Positions 52,364 through 62,639 of a stretch of 64,000 nt of DNA are shown here, piece by piece. Source of the DNA: Pseudomonadota bacterium (lineage in GTDB: Bacteria > Pseudomonadota > Alphaproteobacteria > Rhizobiales > Rhizobiaceae). The notes under the pieces were generated by a model that did not search any database, was not told the origin of the DNA, and saw only the letters and a list, made by a program, of their open reading frames with translations. Both the position numbers and the translations under genes were made by a program. How positions within the stretch are numbered: position 1 is the stretch's first letter; every line of letters starts with the position of its first letter. The DNA lies in contig JAEXYH010000052.1 in the NCBI GenBank assembly GCA_023451735.1, positions 1 through 64,000 on the forward strand. Reading direction: 5' to 3'.

Positions 52364-53527
52364 CTACTTCATCGCCAGATATGTCTCGGCCAGTTCGACC
52401 CATAGATTGACGCCGATGGGCAATACATCGTCGTTGAAGTCGAAACGCGGATGATGCAGCGAGGGATCATTTTCGGTCTTCGCCGTGCCGAGAAAGAAAT
52501 AGCTTCCCGGACGTTCCGCCAGCATATAGGCAAAGTCCTCGGCACCCATCATCGGGCGTTCGATTTCCGCGACGTTTTCCGCGCCGACGACCTTTTTCGC
52601 CAATTCGCGGACAAAATCGGTTTCCGCCGTATGATTGATCGTCGCCTCGTAGCCACGGTCATACTCAACCGTTGCGGTCATGCCATAGCTTGCGGCCTGG
52701 CATTGCGCGATGCAGCGGATGCGCTCTTCCAGCTTGTCGCGCACCTTCGGGTCGAAGGAGCGAATGGTGATGACCATTTCCGACCGTTCGGGAATGACAT
52801 TGCTGGCAATGCCGGCGTTGAAGGCGCCGACGGTGACGACGGCCGGATCGAGCGGGTGGATGTTGCGCGACACGACGGTTTGCAGCGCCATGATGATGCT
52901 GGCGCCGGCAACGATCGGATCGGACGCTGCCTGCGGTTCGGCGCCGTGGCCGCCATGGCCGTTGACGATGATGCGGGCTTCGTCGACCGCCGCCATCAGC
53001 GGGCCGTCCTTGACGAAGACCTTGCCGAAGGGCATGGCCGGGTCGTTGTGCATGCCGAACACGGCATCACAGGGGAATCTGTCGAAAAGGCCTTCCTCGA
53101 TCATGATCCTTGCTCCGCCGAAATTTTCTTCCGCCGGCTGGAAGATCAAGTGGATGGTGCCGTCGAAATTTTTCCGCTCGGCAAGAATCTTTGCGGCGCC
53201 GAGCAGCATGGCCGTGTGGCCGTCATGGCCGCAGGCATGCATGACGCCTTTGTTCTTGCTGGCATATTCAGCGCCGGTCTCTTCTGTGATCGGAAGCGCG
53301 TCGATATCGGCGCGGATGCCGACGGAGCGTGCGCTGTCGCCGTTGCGAAGGGTCGCGACGATGCCGGTCTTCGCCAGTCCGCGGGTCACCTCGTAACCGT
53401 ATTCTTCAAGCTTTGCGGCGATGAAGTCCGAGGTGCTGAATTCCGAAAGGCCGATTTCCGGGTTTTCATGGAGATGCCGGCGGATGGCGATCACGTCGGC
53501 CATGTCGTTTGAAAATCGCAGCGTCAT
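52364..53527 (-). CDS. M20-family amidohydrolase (HipO-like aminoacylase)
   Basis: This zinc hydrolase has 387 residues, similar to hippurate hydrolase and N-acyl-amino-acid amidohydrolases. Metal-site motifs are GIRADIDALPITEETGAEY, MHACGHDGHTAMLLGAAKIL (near 100) and FQPAEENFGGARIMIEEGLF; a late DFAYMLAERPGSYFFLGT block fits the family. ATG 53527 follows AAGG; the frame extends 22 codons upstream without family residues. It points away from ndvB and is not obviously in an operon. It is distinct from the AbgB-like M20 protein at 45448. Confidence 0.88.
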   Translation of the reverse strand: MTLRFSNDMADVIAIRRHLHENPEIGLSEFSTSDFIAAKLEEYGYEVTRGLAKTGIVATLRNGDSARSVGIRADIDALPITEETGAEYASKNKGVMHACGHDGHTAMLLGAAKILAERKNFDGTIHLIFQPAEENFGGARIMIEEGLFDRFPCDAVFGMHNDPAMPFGKVFVKDGPLMAAVDEARIIVNGHGGHGAEPQAASDPIVAGASIIMALQTVVSRNIHPLDPAVVTVGAFNAGIASNVIPERSEMVITIRSFDPKVRDKLEERIRCIAQCQAASYGMTATVEYDRGYEATINHTAETDFVRELAKKVVGAENVAEIERPMMGAEDFAYMLAERPGSYFFLGTAKTENDPSLHHPRFDFNDDVLPIGVNLWVELAETYLAMK

Positions 53528-53875
53528 CCTTGTGCCTTTCTGGCTTTCGCGAAGAGAAGGCGAGGGTATAGCCCATCGCCTGCCATGCGCCAATCGAGCG
53601 CTCGTCGCGTCTCCAGTTTTCTTCCAAAATCAATCGTTTGAATCCGTTCAGCCTTTATTCAGGCTGTGAAGGTTAATGGGGTAGACTGTGTCAATCCGAG
53701 CTGCGGCTGGCGATAATTGGTGTCTTTGATTTGCAATATTCAAGCCGGCCTCTATCTCCCTTCGCGCGGATTGCACCGGAGCCCGACGCCATTTCCCAGA
53801 TGGTGGCGTGATTTTCCGGAGTAGGCCCAAGAAATTTGGCCGATAAACCCCGATCTTTCATTCAGAAGCGTGTCC
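53528..53875. other. Divergent intergenic region hipO-like / ndvB
   Basis: 348 bp separating the leftward M20 gene from ndvB. It should contain the ndvB promoter and a long leader. Short frames here lack start signals. No repeat or clear promoter box was recognised. Confidence 0.5.
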
Positions 53876-56800
53876 ATGTCCCTTGATACTCCGAAGCCCG
53901 GTTCCTCGCGCGAAACAGACGTCAAGCAGATCGATCACAATGATTCGATCCGTGCGGCCTATCTGACGATAGACGACCTGAGAGATTGCGGTGTTCGGCT
54001 CGGTCGCAGCGAGGCGCAAGAACTTCCAGGCCTCATGTCCTTCGAGTTCTTCCAGCAGCATTCCGATAACGAAAAGGAAATCCTTCGCGTCTATCGCGCT
54101 GCAGCTCTCGATGTAGATGCGGGCGCTTCGATCACGCCGGCGGCCGAATGGCTGCTCGACAATTATTACATCGTCGAAGAGGCGATCCAGGAAGTCCGCC
54201 GCGACTTTCCGAAGAAATTCTTCAGGCAGCTGCCGACCCGCGTCATAGAGGGGCAGAAGATGCCGCGGGTTCTGGCGCTCGCCTGGCTTTATGTCGCGCA
54301 TACCCATTCGGGCGTGAACCGCGAGACGCTGGCCGCGATGGTCGAGGGTTTCCAGGAAAACGAACCGCTCGAAATCGGTGAACTCTGGGCGCTGCCGTCC
54401 TTCATCCGCTTCGTGCTGATCGAGAACCTGCGCCGTATCGCGACCCGCGTCGACCGTTCGCGCAACATGCGCAAGCGCGCCAATGATGTCGCCGACGAGA
54501 TAATTCGCCTGAACGACGAAGCTGAAAGCGCCAAGGTGCTGGCAGGTGTCGCGGATCTGACACGCGACAACACGTTTGCGGCACAGTTTCTCTATCGTAT
54601 GCGCAATGCCTCGCAGTCCACCACATTCGCGACCACGTGGATCGAAAAGCGCCTGCTTGAAGCCGGCACCGATGTCGAAACGGTGACGCAGTCGGAGCAG
54701 AGCCGCCTGTCTTCCGGCAATGTGACGATGGGCAATATCATTAAGAGCCTGCGTCTCATCATCGATACGGAATGGAGCGTCTGGTTCGAGGACGTCTCGC
54801 AGATCGACAAGCTGTTCCGCGAGCATACCGATTACGAGGCGCTCGATTTCGGTTCGCGCAACGCCTATCGAAACCGCATCGAAAAGCTCGCTCGCCTTTC
54901 CAAGCGCAGCGAGGCGGAAGTCACGCAGGCCGCCATCAAGCTTTCGCAGGAAGCGGCCGCAAAAGACCCTGACGTGCGCGAGACCAATGTCGGCGCCTTC
55001 ATCGTCGGCCGCCACCGCAAGGAGTTGGAAGCTGCCGTCGGTTACAACCCGCCGATCCTGCAGCGGGCCGTGCGTGCCTATCGCCGTCTGAACTGGTTCG
55101 CCATTGCCGGACCGGTCATCCTGCTGACGGTTCTGGCGATGGTTCTGACCGGCTATTTCCTGGTTCAGGCCGCGATTCCGCTGATCGTCGTCTTCTTCCT
55201 GCTGCTGATGTTCGCGCTTCCGGCTTCGGAAGGCGCGACCGGCCTGTTCAACACGGTCGTCACCTATTTCGTCAAGCCGGCGCGTCTGGTCGGTTACGAG
55301 TACAAGGAAGGTATTCCGGAAGAAGCAAAGACGCTGGTCGTCGTGCCGTGTCTGATCACGGACCGCGATACTGTCGATGAACTGGTCCGCAATCTCGAAG
55401 TCCATTATCTCGCCAATCCGCAGGGCGAGATCTATTTCTCGTTGCTTTCCGACTGGCGCGACAGCAAGGTCGAGCAGACAGAGGCCGATCTCGAAATCCT
55501 CGATTACGCCAAGCGCGAAGTCGCGGCGCTCAATGCCCGTTACAAGGATTCCGTCGAAAGCGACCGTTTCTTCCTTCTGCATCGCCGCCGTCTGTTCAAC
55601 CCGAACGAAGGTGTGTGGATGGGCTGGGAGCGCAAGCGCGGCAAGCTGCACGAGCTGAACCTGCTTCTGCGCGGCGATCGCGATACAACCTATCTTCATG
55701 GCGCCAATACAGTTCCGGCCGACGTCCAGTACGTGATGACGCTCGACGCCGACACCCGCCTCATCCGCGATGCGGCGACCAAGCTCGTCGGCAAGATGCA
55801 CCATCCGATCAACCGTCCTGTTCTCGATCCCGAAACCCACCAGGTGATCAAGGGTTACGGCCTGATGCAGCCGCGCGTGACGCCGTCGCTGACGACCGGC
55901 ACGGAAGCCTCGGTCTTCCAGCGCGTCTTCTCCGTTGGCCGTGGTCTCGATCCTTATGTCTTCGCCGTTTCCGACGTCTATCAGGACCTGACGGCCGAAG
56001 GCTCGTTTACCGGCAAGGGTCTCTATCACGTCGATGCCTTCGAGGCGTCGCTGAAGGGGCGGATCGAAGAGAATGCGGTTCTTTCGCACGATCTTCTCGA
56101 AGGCTCGTTTGCGCGTTGCGCCCTCGTCACCGATGTCGAGCTGGTCGAGGATTTCCCGACCCGTTATGAGGTCGAAGTCTCGCGCCAGCATCGCTGGGCC
56201 CGCGGCGATTGGCAGCTCATTCCCTACATCTTCGATTCCGCGCGTGGCGTGACCGCGCTCGGCCGCTGGAAGATGCTCGACAACCTGCGCCGGTCGCTGA
56301 CACCGATCGCCTGGTTCTTTGCGTCGGTTCTCGGCTGGTACTTCATGGACCCGCTCGGCGCGCTGATCTGGCAGATTCTCCTGATCTTCTCGCTGTTCGT
56401 CGCTCCGACGATCTCGCTTCTCACCAACCTGTTGCCACGTTCCAGCGATAATGTCGCCAAGGCGCATTTCTATTCCGTCTGGTCCGACGTCCGCTCGACC
56501 AATGCCCAGGTGGCGCTCCGGATCGTGTTCATCGCCGATTCCGCCTGCATCATGACCGATGCGATCGGGCGCTCGCTCTACCGCCTGCTCGTCAGCCGCA
56601 AGCTGATGCTCGAGTGGAAAACCGCCGCCTCGATCCAATCGAATGCGCAGGGAAGCCCGACCGATTATTACCGCTCGATGTGGCATGCCCCGGCAATCGC
56701 CGTGCTCAGCATCTTGCTTGCCGCAATTCCGGGCGACAACGCCTTCCTGGTCGGCATTCCGTTTGCCATCCTGTGGATCTTCTCGCCGCTCGTCGCCTGG

Positions 56801-59800
56801 TATGTCAGCCAGTCGGCCGAGACGGAAGACAAGCTGTTCGTGCCGGAAAACGTATCGGTCGAGCTGCGCAAGATCGCGCGCCGCACCTGGCGTTATTTCG
56901 AAATGTTCGTGACGCCGGAACACAGCTACCTGCCGCCGGACAACTATCAGGAAAAGCCGAACCCGTCGGTCGCCAAGCGCACCTCGCCGACCAATATCGG
57001 CGTCTATCTGCTGTCGACCATTTCGGCCCGTCATTTCGGCTGGATCAGCTTTGCCGAGACGATCGAGCGGCTGGAACAGACGATCGCGACCGTCGAAAAG
57101 GCCGACAAGTTCCGCGGCCACATGTATAACTGGTATCACATCGACACGATGAAGCCGCTGATGCCGCGCTATGTGTCGTCGGTCGATAGCGGCAACTTCG
57201 CCGGTCACCTGATTGCCATTTCGTCGGCCTGCCGCATCTGGGCAGAAGCGCCTTCGGCGCATCTGCAGGGCAATCTCGATGGTCTCGGTGACGTTGCCGG
57301 CATTCTCGGTGAAACGCTGAAGGCGCTTCCGGACGACCGCAAGACCGTGCGTCCGCTGCGCCGCCGTCTCGAAGAGCGGATCAACGGCTTTGCCAACGCG
57401 CTTGCCGCCGTCAAGCGCGAGCACGAGTTCGCCTCGATCCGGATCATCAACCTGTCGGTACTTGCGCGCGAGATTCAGAAGCTTTCACACAATCTCGACC
57501 ATGAGGTTCGCTCCAGCCAGAGCGAGGAAGTGACCAAGTGGGCCGCCTCGCTGGTTGCCGCCTGCGAAGCGCATATTGCCGACTCGACGTTCGATAACGC
57601 CAATGTCGAAGAACTGCGCGATCGTCTCGCGTCGCTCAGCGTCCGTGCCCGCAAGATCGCCTTTGCGATGGACTTCAAGTTCCTGTTCCGCAAGGACCGT
57701 CGCCTTCTGTCGATCGGCTACCGGGTCGAGAGCAACGAAGTCGACGAAGCCTGCTACGACCTGCTCGCCTCGGAAGCGCGCCTGACCAGCCTGTTCGGCA
57801 TCGCCAAGGGCGACCTGCCGAACGAGCACTGGTACAAGCTCGGCCGCCATGTCGTGCCGATCGGTGCCCGCGGTGCGCTGGTTTCCTGGTCGGGTTCGAT
57901 GTTCGAATACCTGATGCCGCCGCTCGTCATGCAGGAGCGTCAGGGCGGTATCCTCAACCAGACCAACAATCTGATCGTCAAGGAACAGATGAACCATGGC
58001 CGCCGTCTCGGCACGCCGTGGGGCATTTCGGAAGCGGCGTTCAACGCGCTCGACCATCAGATGCACTATCAGTACACCAATTTCGGTGTGCCGACGCTGG
58101 GTCTGAAGCGTGGTCTCGGCCAGAACGCCGTCATCGCGCCTTATGCGTCTATCCTCGCCAGCCAGTACGATCCGACGGCTGCTGTCGAAAACCTTGCCGA
58201 ACTGCGCGATCTCGGTGCGCTCGGCATCTACGGTTTCCACGATGCTGTCGACTTCACCCCGACCCGCGTGCCGGAAGGCAAGCGCTGCGCCGTCGTCTAC
58301 AACTACTATGCCCACCACCATGGCATGTCGATTGCGGCTGTCGCCAACGTGGTGATGAACGGCCTGCTGCGCGAACTTTTCCATGCCGATCCGGTGATCG
58401 AGGCGGCCGAACTGTTGCTGCAGGAAAAGGCGCCGCGCGACATTCCGGTAATGAGCGCCAAGCACGAGGAAAAGCCAGGTACCGGCGGCGGCGAGCTGCT
58501 GCGTCCGGAAATCCGCACTATCAGCAACCCGGCCACCAAGGACCGCGAGCTGGTTCTTCTGTCCAACGGTCATTACTCGCTGATGATGACGGCGACCGGT
58601 TCGGGTTACTCCCGCTGGAACGGCCTGTCCGTTTCGCGCTGGAGACCGGATCCGACGGAAGACCGCTGGGGTCAGTTCATCTTCCTGCGCGATACGGCGA
58701 CGAACGACTGGTGGTCGACGACGACCGAGCCGCGTCGTGCGGAAGGCGAGCAGTCGAAGGCGGTATTCGGCGACGAAAAGGCCGAGTTCCACAAGACGGT
58801 CGGCGACCTGACCAGCACGGTGGAAGTCATCGTCGGCACCGAGCACGATGCCGAAGGCCGTCGCGTAACGCTGCTCAACATGGGCACCGAAGACCGCTTC
58901 ATCGAAGTGACTTCCTATATGGAGCCTGTGATTGCCGGTGATGACGGCGATAACGGCCATCCGGTCTTCTCGCGCATGTTCATCAATACCGAGATCGGCA
59001 AGCGCGGCGACGTGATCCGCGCCTGGCGCAACAAGCGCGATCACAGCGAACCGGACATGCTGGTGGCGCATCTTGCCGCCGACCATGCCGGAACGGACCG
59101 CCCGACCGAATACGAAACCGACCGCCGCAAATTCCTCGGCCGCGGCCGCACGCTGTCTGAGGCTGCCGCCTTCGATCCGGGTGCGTCGCTGTCGAATACG
59201 GACGGCTTCACGCTCGACCCGATCCTGTCGCTGCGCCGCAGCGTGCGGGTTCCGGCCGGCAAGAAGGTCAGCGTCGTATTCTGGACGATCGCAGCACCCA
59301 AGCGCGAGGATCTCGACAAGGCGATCGAACATTATCGCCACGCCGAGAGCTTCCAGAGCGAGCTGACACAAGCGTGGACCCGCACCCAGATGCAGATGCG
59401 CCATCTCGGCGTCACCTCGCAGGATGCGGCCGCGTTCCAGCATCTCGCCCGTTATCTCGTCTATCCCGACATGCAGCTTCGCGCCGACCAGCAGACGCTG
59501 CAGGCCGGCATGCAGGCGCAGTCGGGCCTGTGGAAATCATCCGTCTCCGGCGACCTGCCCATCTTCACGCTCAGGATCAATGACGAGGCCGACCTGCCGG
59601 TGGCCAAGGAAGCGATCCTTGGGCAGCAGTATCTGCGTTCGCGCGGCGTTGTTTCCGATCTCGTGATCTTCAACGAGCGGGCTGCCGAAGACGCGCAGGA
59701 CATGCAGCAGTCGATCGAGCAGATGGCGACCCGCATGGGCCAAGAAGGCGGACGCACGCATGTCTTCACGCTGCGCCGTGATCTTCTGGAAGGTGCCGGC

Positions 59801-62338
59801 GCCGATGGCCTCATCGCCGCTTCGCGCGTCGTGCTGCATGCCCGCAACGGCCAGTTCGGGGACCAGCTCAACCGCACCAGCACGATCTTTGCGCCGTCGA
59901 CGGAACAGCAGATCGAAGCCGATCGTCGTCCTCTCATCAACGGCGAAATCTTCGCCGCGCCGGAAATCCTGCCCAAGGAACCGACCGATCTGGAATTCTG
60001 GAACGGTATCGGCGGCTTCTCGGAAGAAGGCAACGAATATGTGGTTCGCCTCAATGGCGGCCAGTCGACGCCGCAGCCGTGGATCAACGTCATCTCCAAC
60101 GATACGTTCGGCTTCCACGTTTCGGCCGAAGGCTCCGGCTTCTCCTGGGCGGAAAACTCACGCGACTACCAGCTGACACCGTGGACCAACGATCTCGTCA
60201 TCAACCGTCCGGGCGAAGGCTTTTATGTCTTCGACACGGAAAGCGGCAAGGTATATACGCCGTTCGCCGCGCTCTCCCGCCGTCCGGAAGTCCTGTTCGA
60301 AGCCCGCCATGGCCTTGGCTATTCGGTCTTCTCATCGGAAGAGGACGGGCTGAAGCTGGAAGTGACGCAGACCGTCGACCGGACCCGTCATGCCAAGTTC
60401 TCTCATATGAAGCTGAGAAACTCCGGCTCGGAAACCAAAAAGCTGAAGCTTTACGGTTATGTCGAATGGCTGCTGGGCGCGAACACGGCAAAGACCGTTC
60501 CCTTCATCCTGCCTTCGCGGGACGAGGCGACCGGCACGCTGTTTGCCACCAACGCCTTCAGCATCAACTTCAGCCGCTTCGCCTTCCTCGGCATGAGCGA
60601 GATGCCGACCGGCTTCACGGCAAGCCGCCGTGAATTCATCGGGCGCTTCGGTACAGTGCAGCTGCCGGCTGCGGTGACGGGTGCGTCGTCGCTCAGCGGT
60701 TCGCTCGATCTCGACGGCGATCCATGCGCGGCACTTGCCTATGACGTGGAGCTTGCTCCGGGTCAGGAAACCGAAGTCACCTTCTTCCTCGGCGATGCCG
60801 CGACGAAGGAGGAGGCGGTTGCGCTTTCCGCCGAGCTCAAGACCGTCAGGTTCGACGGAGCGCTTGCGGCAAACCGCGGCTTCTGGAACGAGTTTACCGG
60901 GCGTCTCAAAATCTCGACGCCGGACAAGTCGCTCGACAACATGGTCAACCACTGGCTGCCCTATCAGGCGCTCGGTTGCCGCATCATGGCCCGTACCGCC
61001 TTCTATCAGGCGTCGGGTGCATTCGGCTTCCGCGACCAGTTGCAGGATACGCTGGCCTTCCTCGTGCACGAGCCGTCGCTGGCCCGTCGTCAGATCATCA
61101 ATGCGGCGTCGCGCCAGTTCAAGGAAGGCGACGTGATGCACTGGTGGCTGCCGCATAATGGCTCCGGTGTACGCACGACGATCTCGGACGACGTCGTGTG
61201 GCTTGCCTATGCCGTGAATCAGTATGTTTCGGTCACCGGTGACGCGACCATTCTGGACGAGCAACTGCCGTTCCTCTCCGGTCCGATCCTCGAAAAGACG
61301 AAGCACGATGCCTTCATCCAGCCCGAGGTGACGAACGATATCGCTGACCTCTACGAACATGCGGCGCGTGCGCTCGATCTGGCGATCGACCGTACCGGCG
61401 ACATGGGGCTGCCGTTGATGCTCGGCGGCGACTGGAACGACGGCATGAACCGTGTCGGCGTTGCCGGCCGCGGCATGAGCGTCTGGCTCGGCTGGTTCCT
61501 GGCGGCCGCACTTCGCGACTTCATCCCTTATGCCGAAGCGCGCAAGGACAAGAAGCGCGTCGACCGCTGGAAGAAGCATATCGACACGCTGAAGGATGCG
61601 CTCGAAACCGATGGCTGGGACGGCGACTATTATCGTCGCGGCTATTTCGATGACGGCACGCCGCTCGGCTCCGCCAAGAGCGACGAATGCCGCATCGACA
61701 GCCTCGGCCAGTCGTGGAGCGTACTTTCCGGAGAAGGCCGGATGGACCGCCGCGACCAGGCGATGGATGCGGTGATGAAACAGCTGGTGGACGAAGAGGC
61801 GGGTATCATCCGTCTGTTCACCCCGCCGTTCGAAAAGACCCGCCAGGATCCCGGCTACATCAAGGCCTATCCGCCGGGTGTCCGTGAAAACGGTGGTCAG
61901 TACACGCATGCCGCCATCTGGGTCGTGCTGGCACTGGCGCAGATGAAGCGTGGTGACGATGCCTGGAAGTGCTTCCAGATATTGAACCCGATCAACCACG
62001 CGCTGACCTGCGAGGCGGCCGATACCTACCGCGTCGAGCCCTATGTCGTGGCCGCCGATGTCTATGGCGCCGGCGACTATCAGAGCCGCGGCGGCTGGAC
62101 CTGGTACACGGGTTCCGCCGGCTGGCTCTACCGCGCTGCGATCGAAGGCATTCTCGGCATCAAGCGCAATGGCGATCGACTGACCGTCGATCCGTCGCTG
62201 CCGACCGGCTGGGATGGTTTCGAGGCCGAACTGACGATCGACGGCAAGACCCATGCGATCAAGGTGGCAGACGGCACTGTCACCGTCGACGGCAAGAAGG
62301 TCGATAAGGATGGCGGGTTTCTTCTCTCAGCCAAATAA
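53876..62338 (+). CDS. ndvB: Cyclic beta-1,2-glucan synthase NdvB/ChvB
   Basis: This giant inner-membrane enzyme makes, sizes and cyclises beta-1,2-glucan from UDP-glucose, needed for hypo-osmotic adaptation and plant infection. It has 2820 residues, as expected. Residues near 405-455 and 805-985 hold membrane segments. Between them lies the GT84 transferase (TLDADTRLI near 625, then QHRWARGDWQLIPY). The C-terminal half has glycoside-phosphorylase-type domains that set chain length; the GH94 GGDWNDGMNRVG motif carries Asp2522. The start may be GTG 53870 or ATG 53876; no clear Shine-Dalgarno decides. It is followed by a strong terminator. The product is exported by NdvA, encoded at 37636. Confidence 0.96.
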   Translation: MSLDTPKPGSSRETDVKQIDHNDSIRAAYLTIDDLRDCGVRLGRSEAQELPGLMSFEFFQQHSDNEKEILRVYRAAALDVDAGASITPAAEWLLDNYYIVEEAIQEVRRDFPKKFFRQLPTRVIEGQKMPRVLALAWLYVAHTHSGVNRETLAAMVEGFQENEPLEIGELWALPSFIRFVLIENLRRIATRVDRSRNMRKRANDVADEIIRLNDEAESAKVLAGVADLTRDNTFAAQFLYRMRNASQSTTFATTWIEKRLLEAGTDVETVTQSEQSRLSSGNVTMGNIIKSLRLIIDTEWSVWFEDVSQIDKLFREHTDYEALDFGSRNAYRNRIEKLARLSKRSEAEVTQAAIKLSQEAAAKDPDVRETNVGAFIVGRHRKELEAAVGYNPPILQRAVRAYRRLNWFAIAGPVILLTVLAMVLTGYFLVQAAIPLIVVFFLLLMFALPASEGATGLFNTVVTYFVKPARLVGYEYKEGIPEEAKTLVVVPCLITDRDTVDELVRNLEVHYLANPQGEIYFSLLSDWRDSKVEQTEADLEILDYAKREVAALNARYKDSVESDRFFLLHRRRLFNPNEGVWMGWERKRGKLHELNLLLRGDRDTTYLHGANTVPADVQYVMTLDADTRLIRDAATKLVGKMHHPINRPVLDPETHQVIKGYGLMQPRVTPSLTTGTEASVFQRVFSVGRGLDPYVFAVSDVYQDLTAEGSFTGKGLYHVDAFEASLKGRIEENAVLSHDLLEGSFARCALVTDVELVEDFPTRYEVEVSRQHRWARGDWQLIPYIFDSARGVTALGRWKMLDNLRRSLTPIAWFFASVLGWYFMDPLGALIWQILLIFSLFVAPTISLLTNLLPRSSDNVAKAHFYSVWSDVRSTNAQVALRIVFIADSACIMTDAIGRSLYRLLVSRKLMLEWKTAASIQSNAQGSPTDYYRSMWHAPAIAVLSILLAAIPGDNAFLVGIPFAILWIFSPLVAWYVSQSAETEDKLFVPENVSVELRKIARRTWRYFEMFVTPEHSYLPPDNYQEKPNPSVAKRTSPTNIGVYLLSTISARHFGWISFAETIERLEQTIATVEKADKFRGHMYNWYHIDTMKPLMPRYVSSVDSGNFAGHLIAISSACRIWAEAPSAHLQGNLDGLGDVAGILGETLKALPDDRKTVRPLRRRLEERINGFANALAAVKREHEFASIRIINLSVLAREIQKLSHNLDHEVRSSQSEEVTKWAASLVAACEAHIADSTFDNANVEELRDRLASLSVRARKIAFAMDFKFLFRKDRRLLSIGYRVESNEVDEACYDLLASEARLTSLFGIAKGDLPNEHWYKLGRHVVPIGARGALVSWSGSMFEYLMPPLVMQERQGGILNQTNNLIVKEQMNHGRRLGTPWGISEAAFNALDHQMHYQYTNFGVPTLGLKRGLGQNAVIAPYASILASQYDPTAAVENLAELRDLGALGIYGFHDAVDFTPTRVPEGKRCAVVYNYYAHHHGMSIAAVANVVMNGLLRELFHADPVIEAAELLLQEKAPRDIPVMSAKHEEKPGTGGGELLRPEIRTISNPATKDRELVLLSNGHYSLMMTATGSGYSRWNGLSVSRWRPDPTEDRWGQFIFLRDTATNDWWSTTTEPRRAEGEQSKAVFGDEKAEFHKTVGDLTSTVEVIVGTEHDAEGRRVTLLNMGTEDRFIEVTSYMEPVIAGDDGDNGHPVFSRMFINTEIGKRGDVIRAWRNKRDHSEPDMLVAHLAADHAGTDRPTEYETDRRKFLGRGRTLSEAAAFDPGASLSNTDGFTLDPILSLRRSVRVPAGKKVSVVFWTIAAPKREDLDKAIEHYRHAESFQSELTQAWTRTQMQMRHLGVTSQDAAAFQHLARYLVYPDMQLRADQQTLQAGMQAQSGLWKSSVSGDLPIFTLRINDEADLPVAKEAILGQQYLRSRGVVSDLVIFNERAAEDAQDMQQSIEQMATRMGQEGGRTHVFTLRRDLLEGAGADGLIAASRVVLHARNGQFGDQLNRTSTIFAPSTEQQIEADRRPLINGEIFAAPEILPKEPTDLEFWNGIGGFSEEGNEYVVRLNGGQSTPQPWINVISNDTFGFHVSAEGSGFSWAENSRDYQLTPWTNDLVINRPGEGFYVFDTESGKVYTPFAALSRRPEVLFEARHGLGYSVFSSEEDGLKLEVTQTVDRTRHAKFSHMKLRNSGSETKKLKLYGYVEWLLGANTAKTVPFILPSRDEATGTLFATNAFSINFSRFAFLGMSEMPTGFTASRREFIGRFGTVQLPAAVTGASSLSGSLDLDGDPCAALAYDVELAPGQETEVTFFLGDAATKEEAVALSAELKTVRFDGALAANRGFWNEFTGRLKISTPDKSLDNMVNHWLPYQALGCRIMARTAFYQASGAFGFRDQLQDTLAFLVHEPSLARRQIINAASRQFKEGDVMHWWLPHNGSGVRTTISDDVVWLAYAVNQYVSVTGDATILDEQLPFLSGPILEKTKHDAFIQPEVTNDIADLYEHAARALDLAIDRTGDMGLPLMLGGDWNDGMNRVGVAGRGMSVWLGWFLAAALRDFIPYAEARKDKKRVDRWKKHIDTLKDALETDGWDGDYYRRGYFDDGTPLGSAKSDECRIDSLGQSWSVLSGEGRMDRRDQAMDAVMKQLVDEEAGIIRLFTPPFEKTRQDPGYIKAYPPGVRENGGQYTHAAIWVVLALAQMKRGDDAWKCFQILNPINHALTCEAADTYRVEPYVVAADVYGAGDYQSRGGWTWYTGSAGWLYRAAIEGILGIKRNGDRLTVDPSLPTGWDGFEAELTIDGKTHAIKVADGTVTVDGKKVDKDGGFLLSAK

Positions 62339-62367
62339 GCCGCCGGACCAACAGATCACATGACATG

Positions 62368-62411
62368 GCATCGCCCCGTAAACCAATCGGTTTTCGGGGC
62401 GATGCTTGTTT
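62368..62411 (+). terminator. Rho-independent terminator after ndvB
   Basis: GCATCGCCCCG (62368) pairs with CGGGGCGATGC (to 62405); the inner AAACC/GGTTT also pairs around AATC, giving a nearly continuous long stem. TTGTTT follows. Confidence 0.88.
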
Positions 62412-62639
62412 GGGGGCTTTGCAGAATCGCGTCCGGCCGAGATCTCACAGCGGCAATTGACTTTCATCACATGGAGATATGAGAGGTATGTGCCAACCAT
62501 CGCCCGTCGAGCATCAAATCTGTTTTTGGAAGATGGATTTGGATCAAGCTCTCGTCGATGGATGTTGCGATTCGCGCAGACATATTTCGTGTTTTGCACG
62601 ATGTTGCGTATTTTTGCCGATTCATGCATGATCTCGGAT
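62412..62639. other. Intergenic region upstream of the DeoR-type regulator
   Basis: About 230 bp without a credible gene, although an open frame runs through it into the regulator. It presumably carries the promoter. AT-rich stretches lie near 62580-62630. No clear boxes or operator repeats were recognised. Confidence 0.45.

Noticed and set aside
53858..57424. Very long leftward open frame opposite ndvB
   Set aside because: It is an antisense shadow caused by GC-rich codon bias; the forward frame has clear NdvB domains.
62406..62639. N-terminal extension of the DeoR regulator
   Set aside because: The added 78 residues have no domain, begin in the ndvB terminator region, and the winged helix starts right after ATG 62640.
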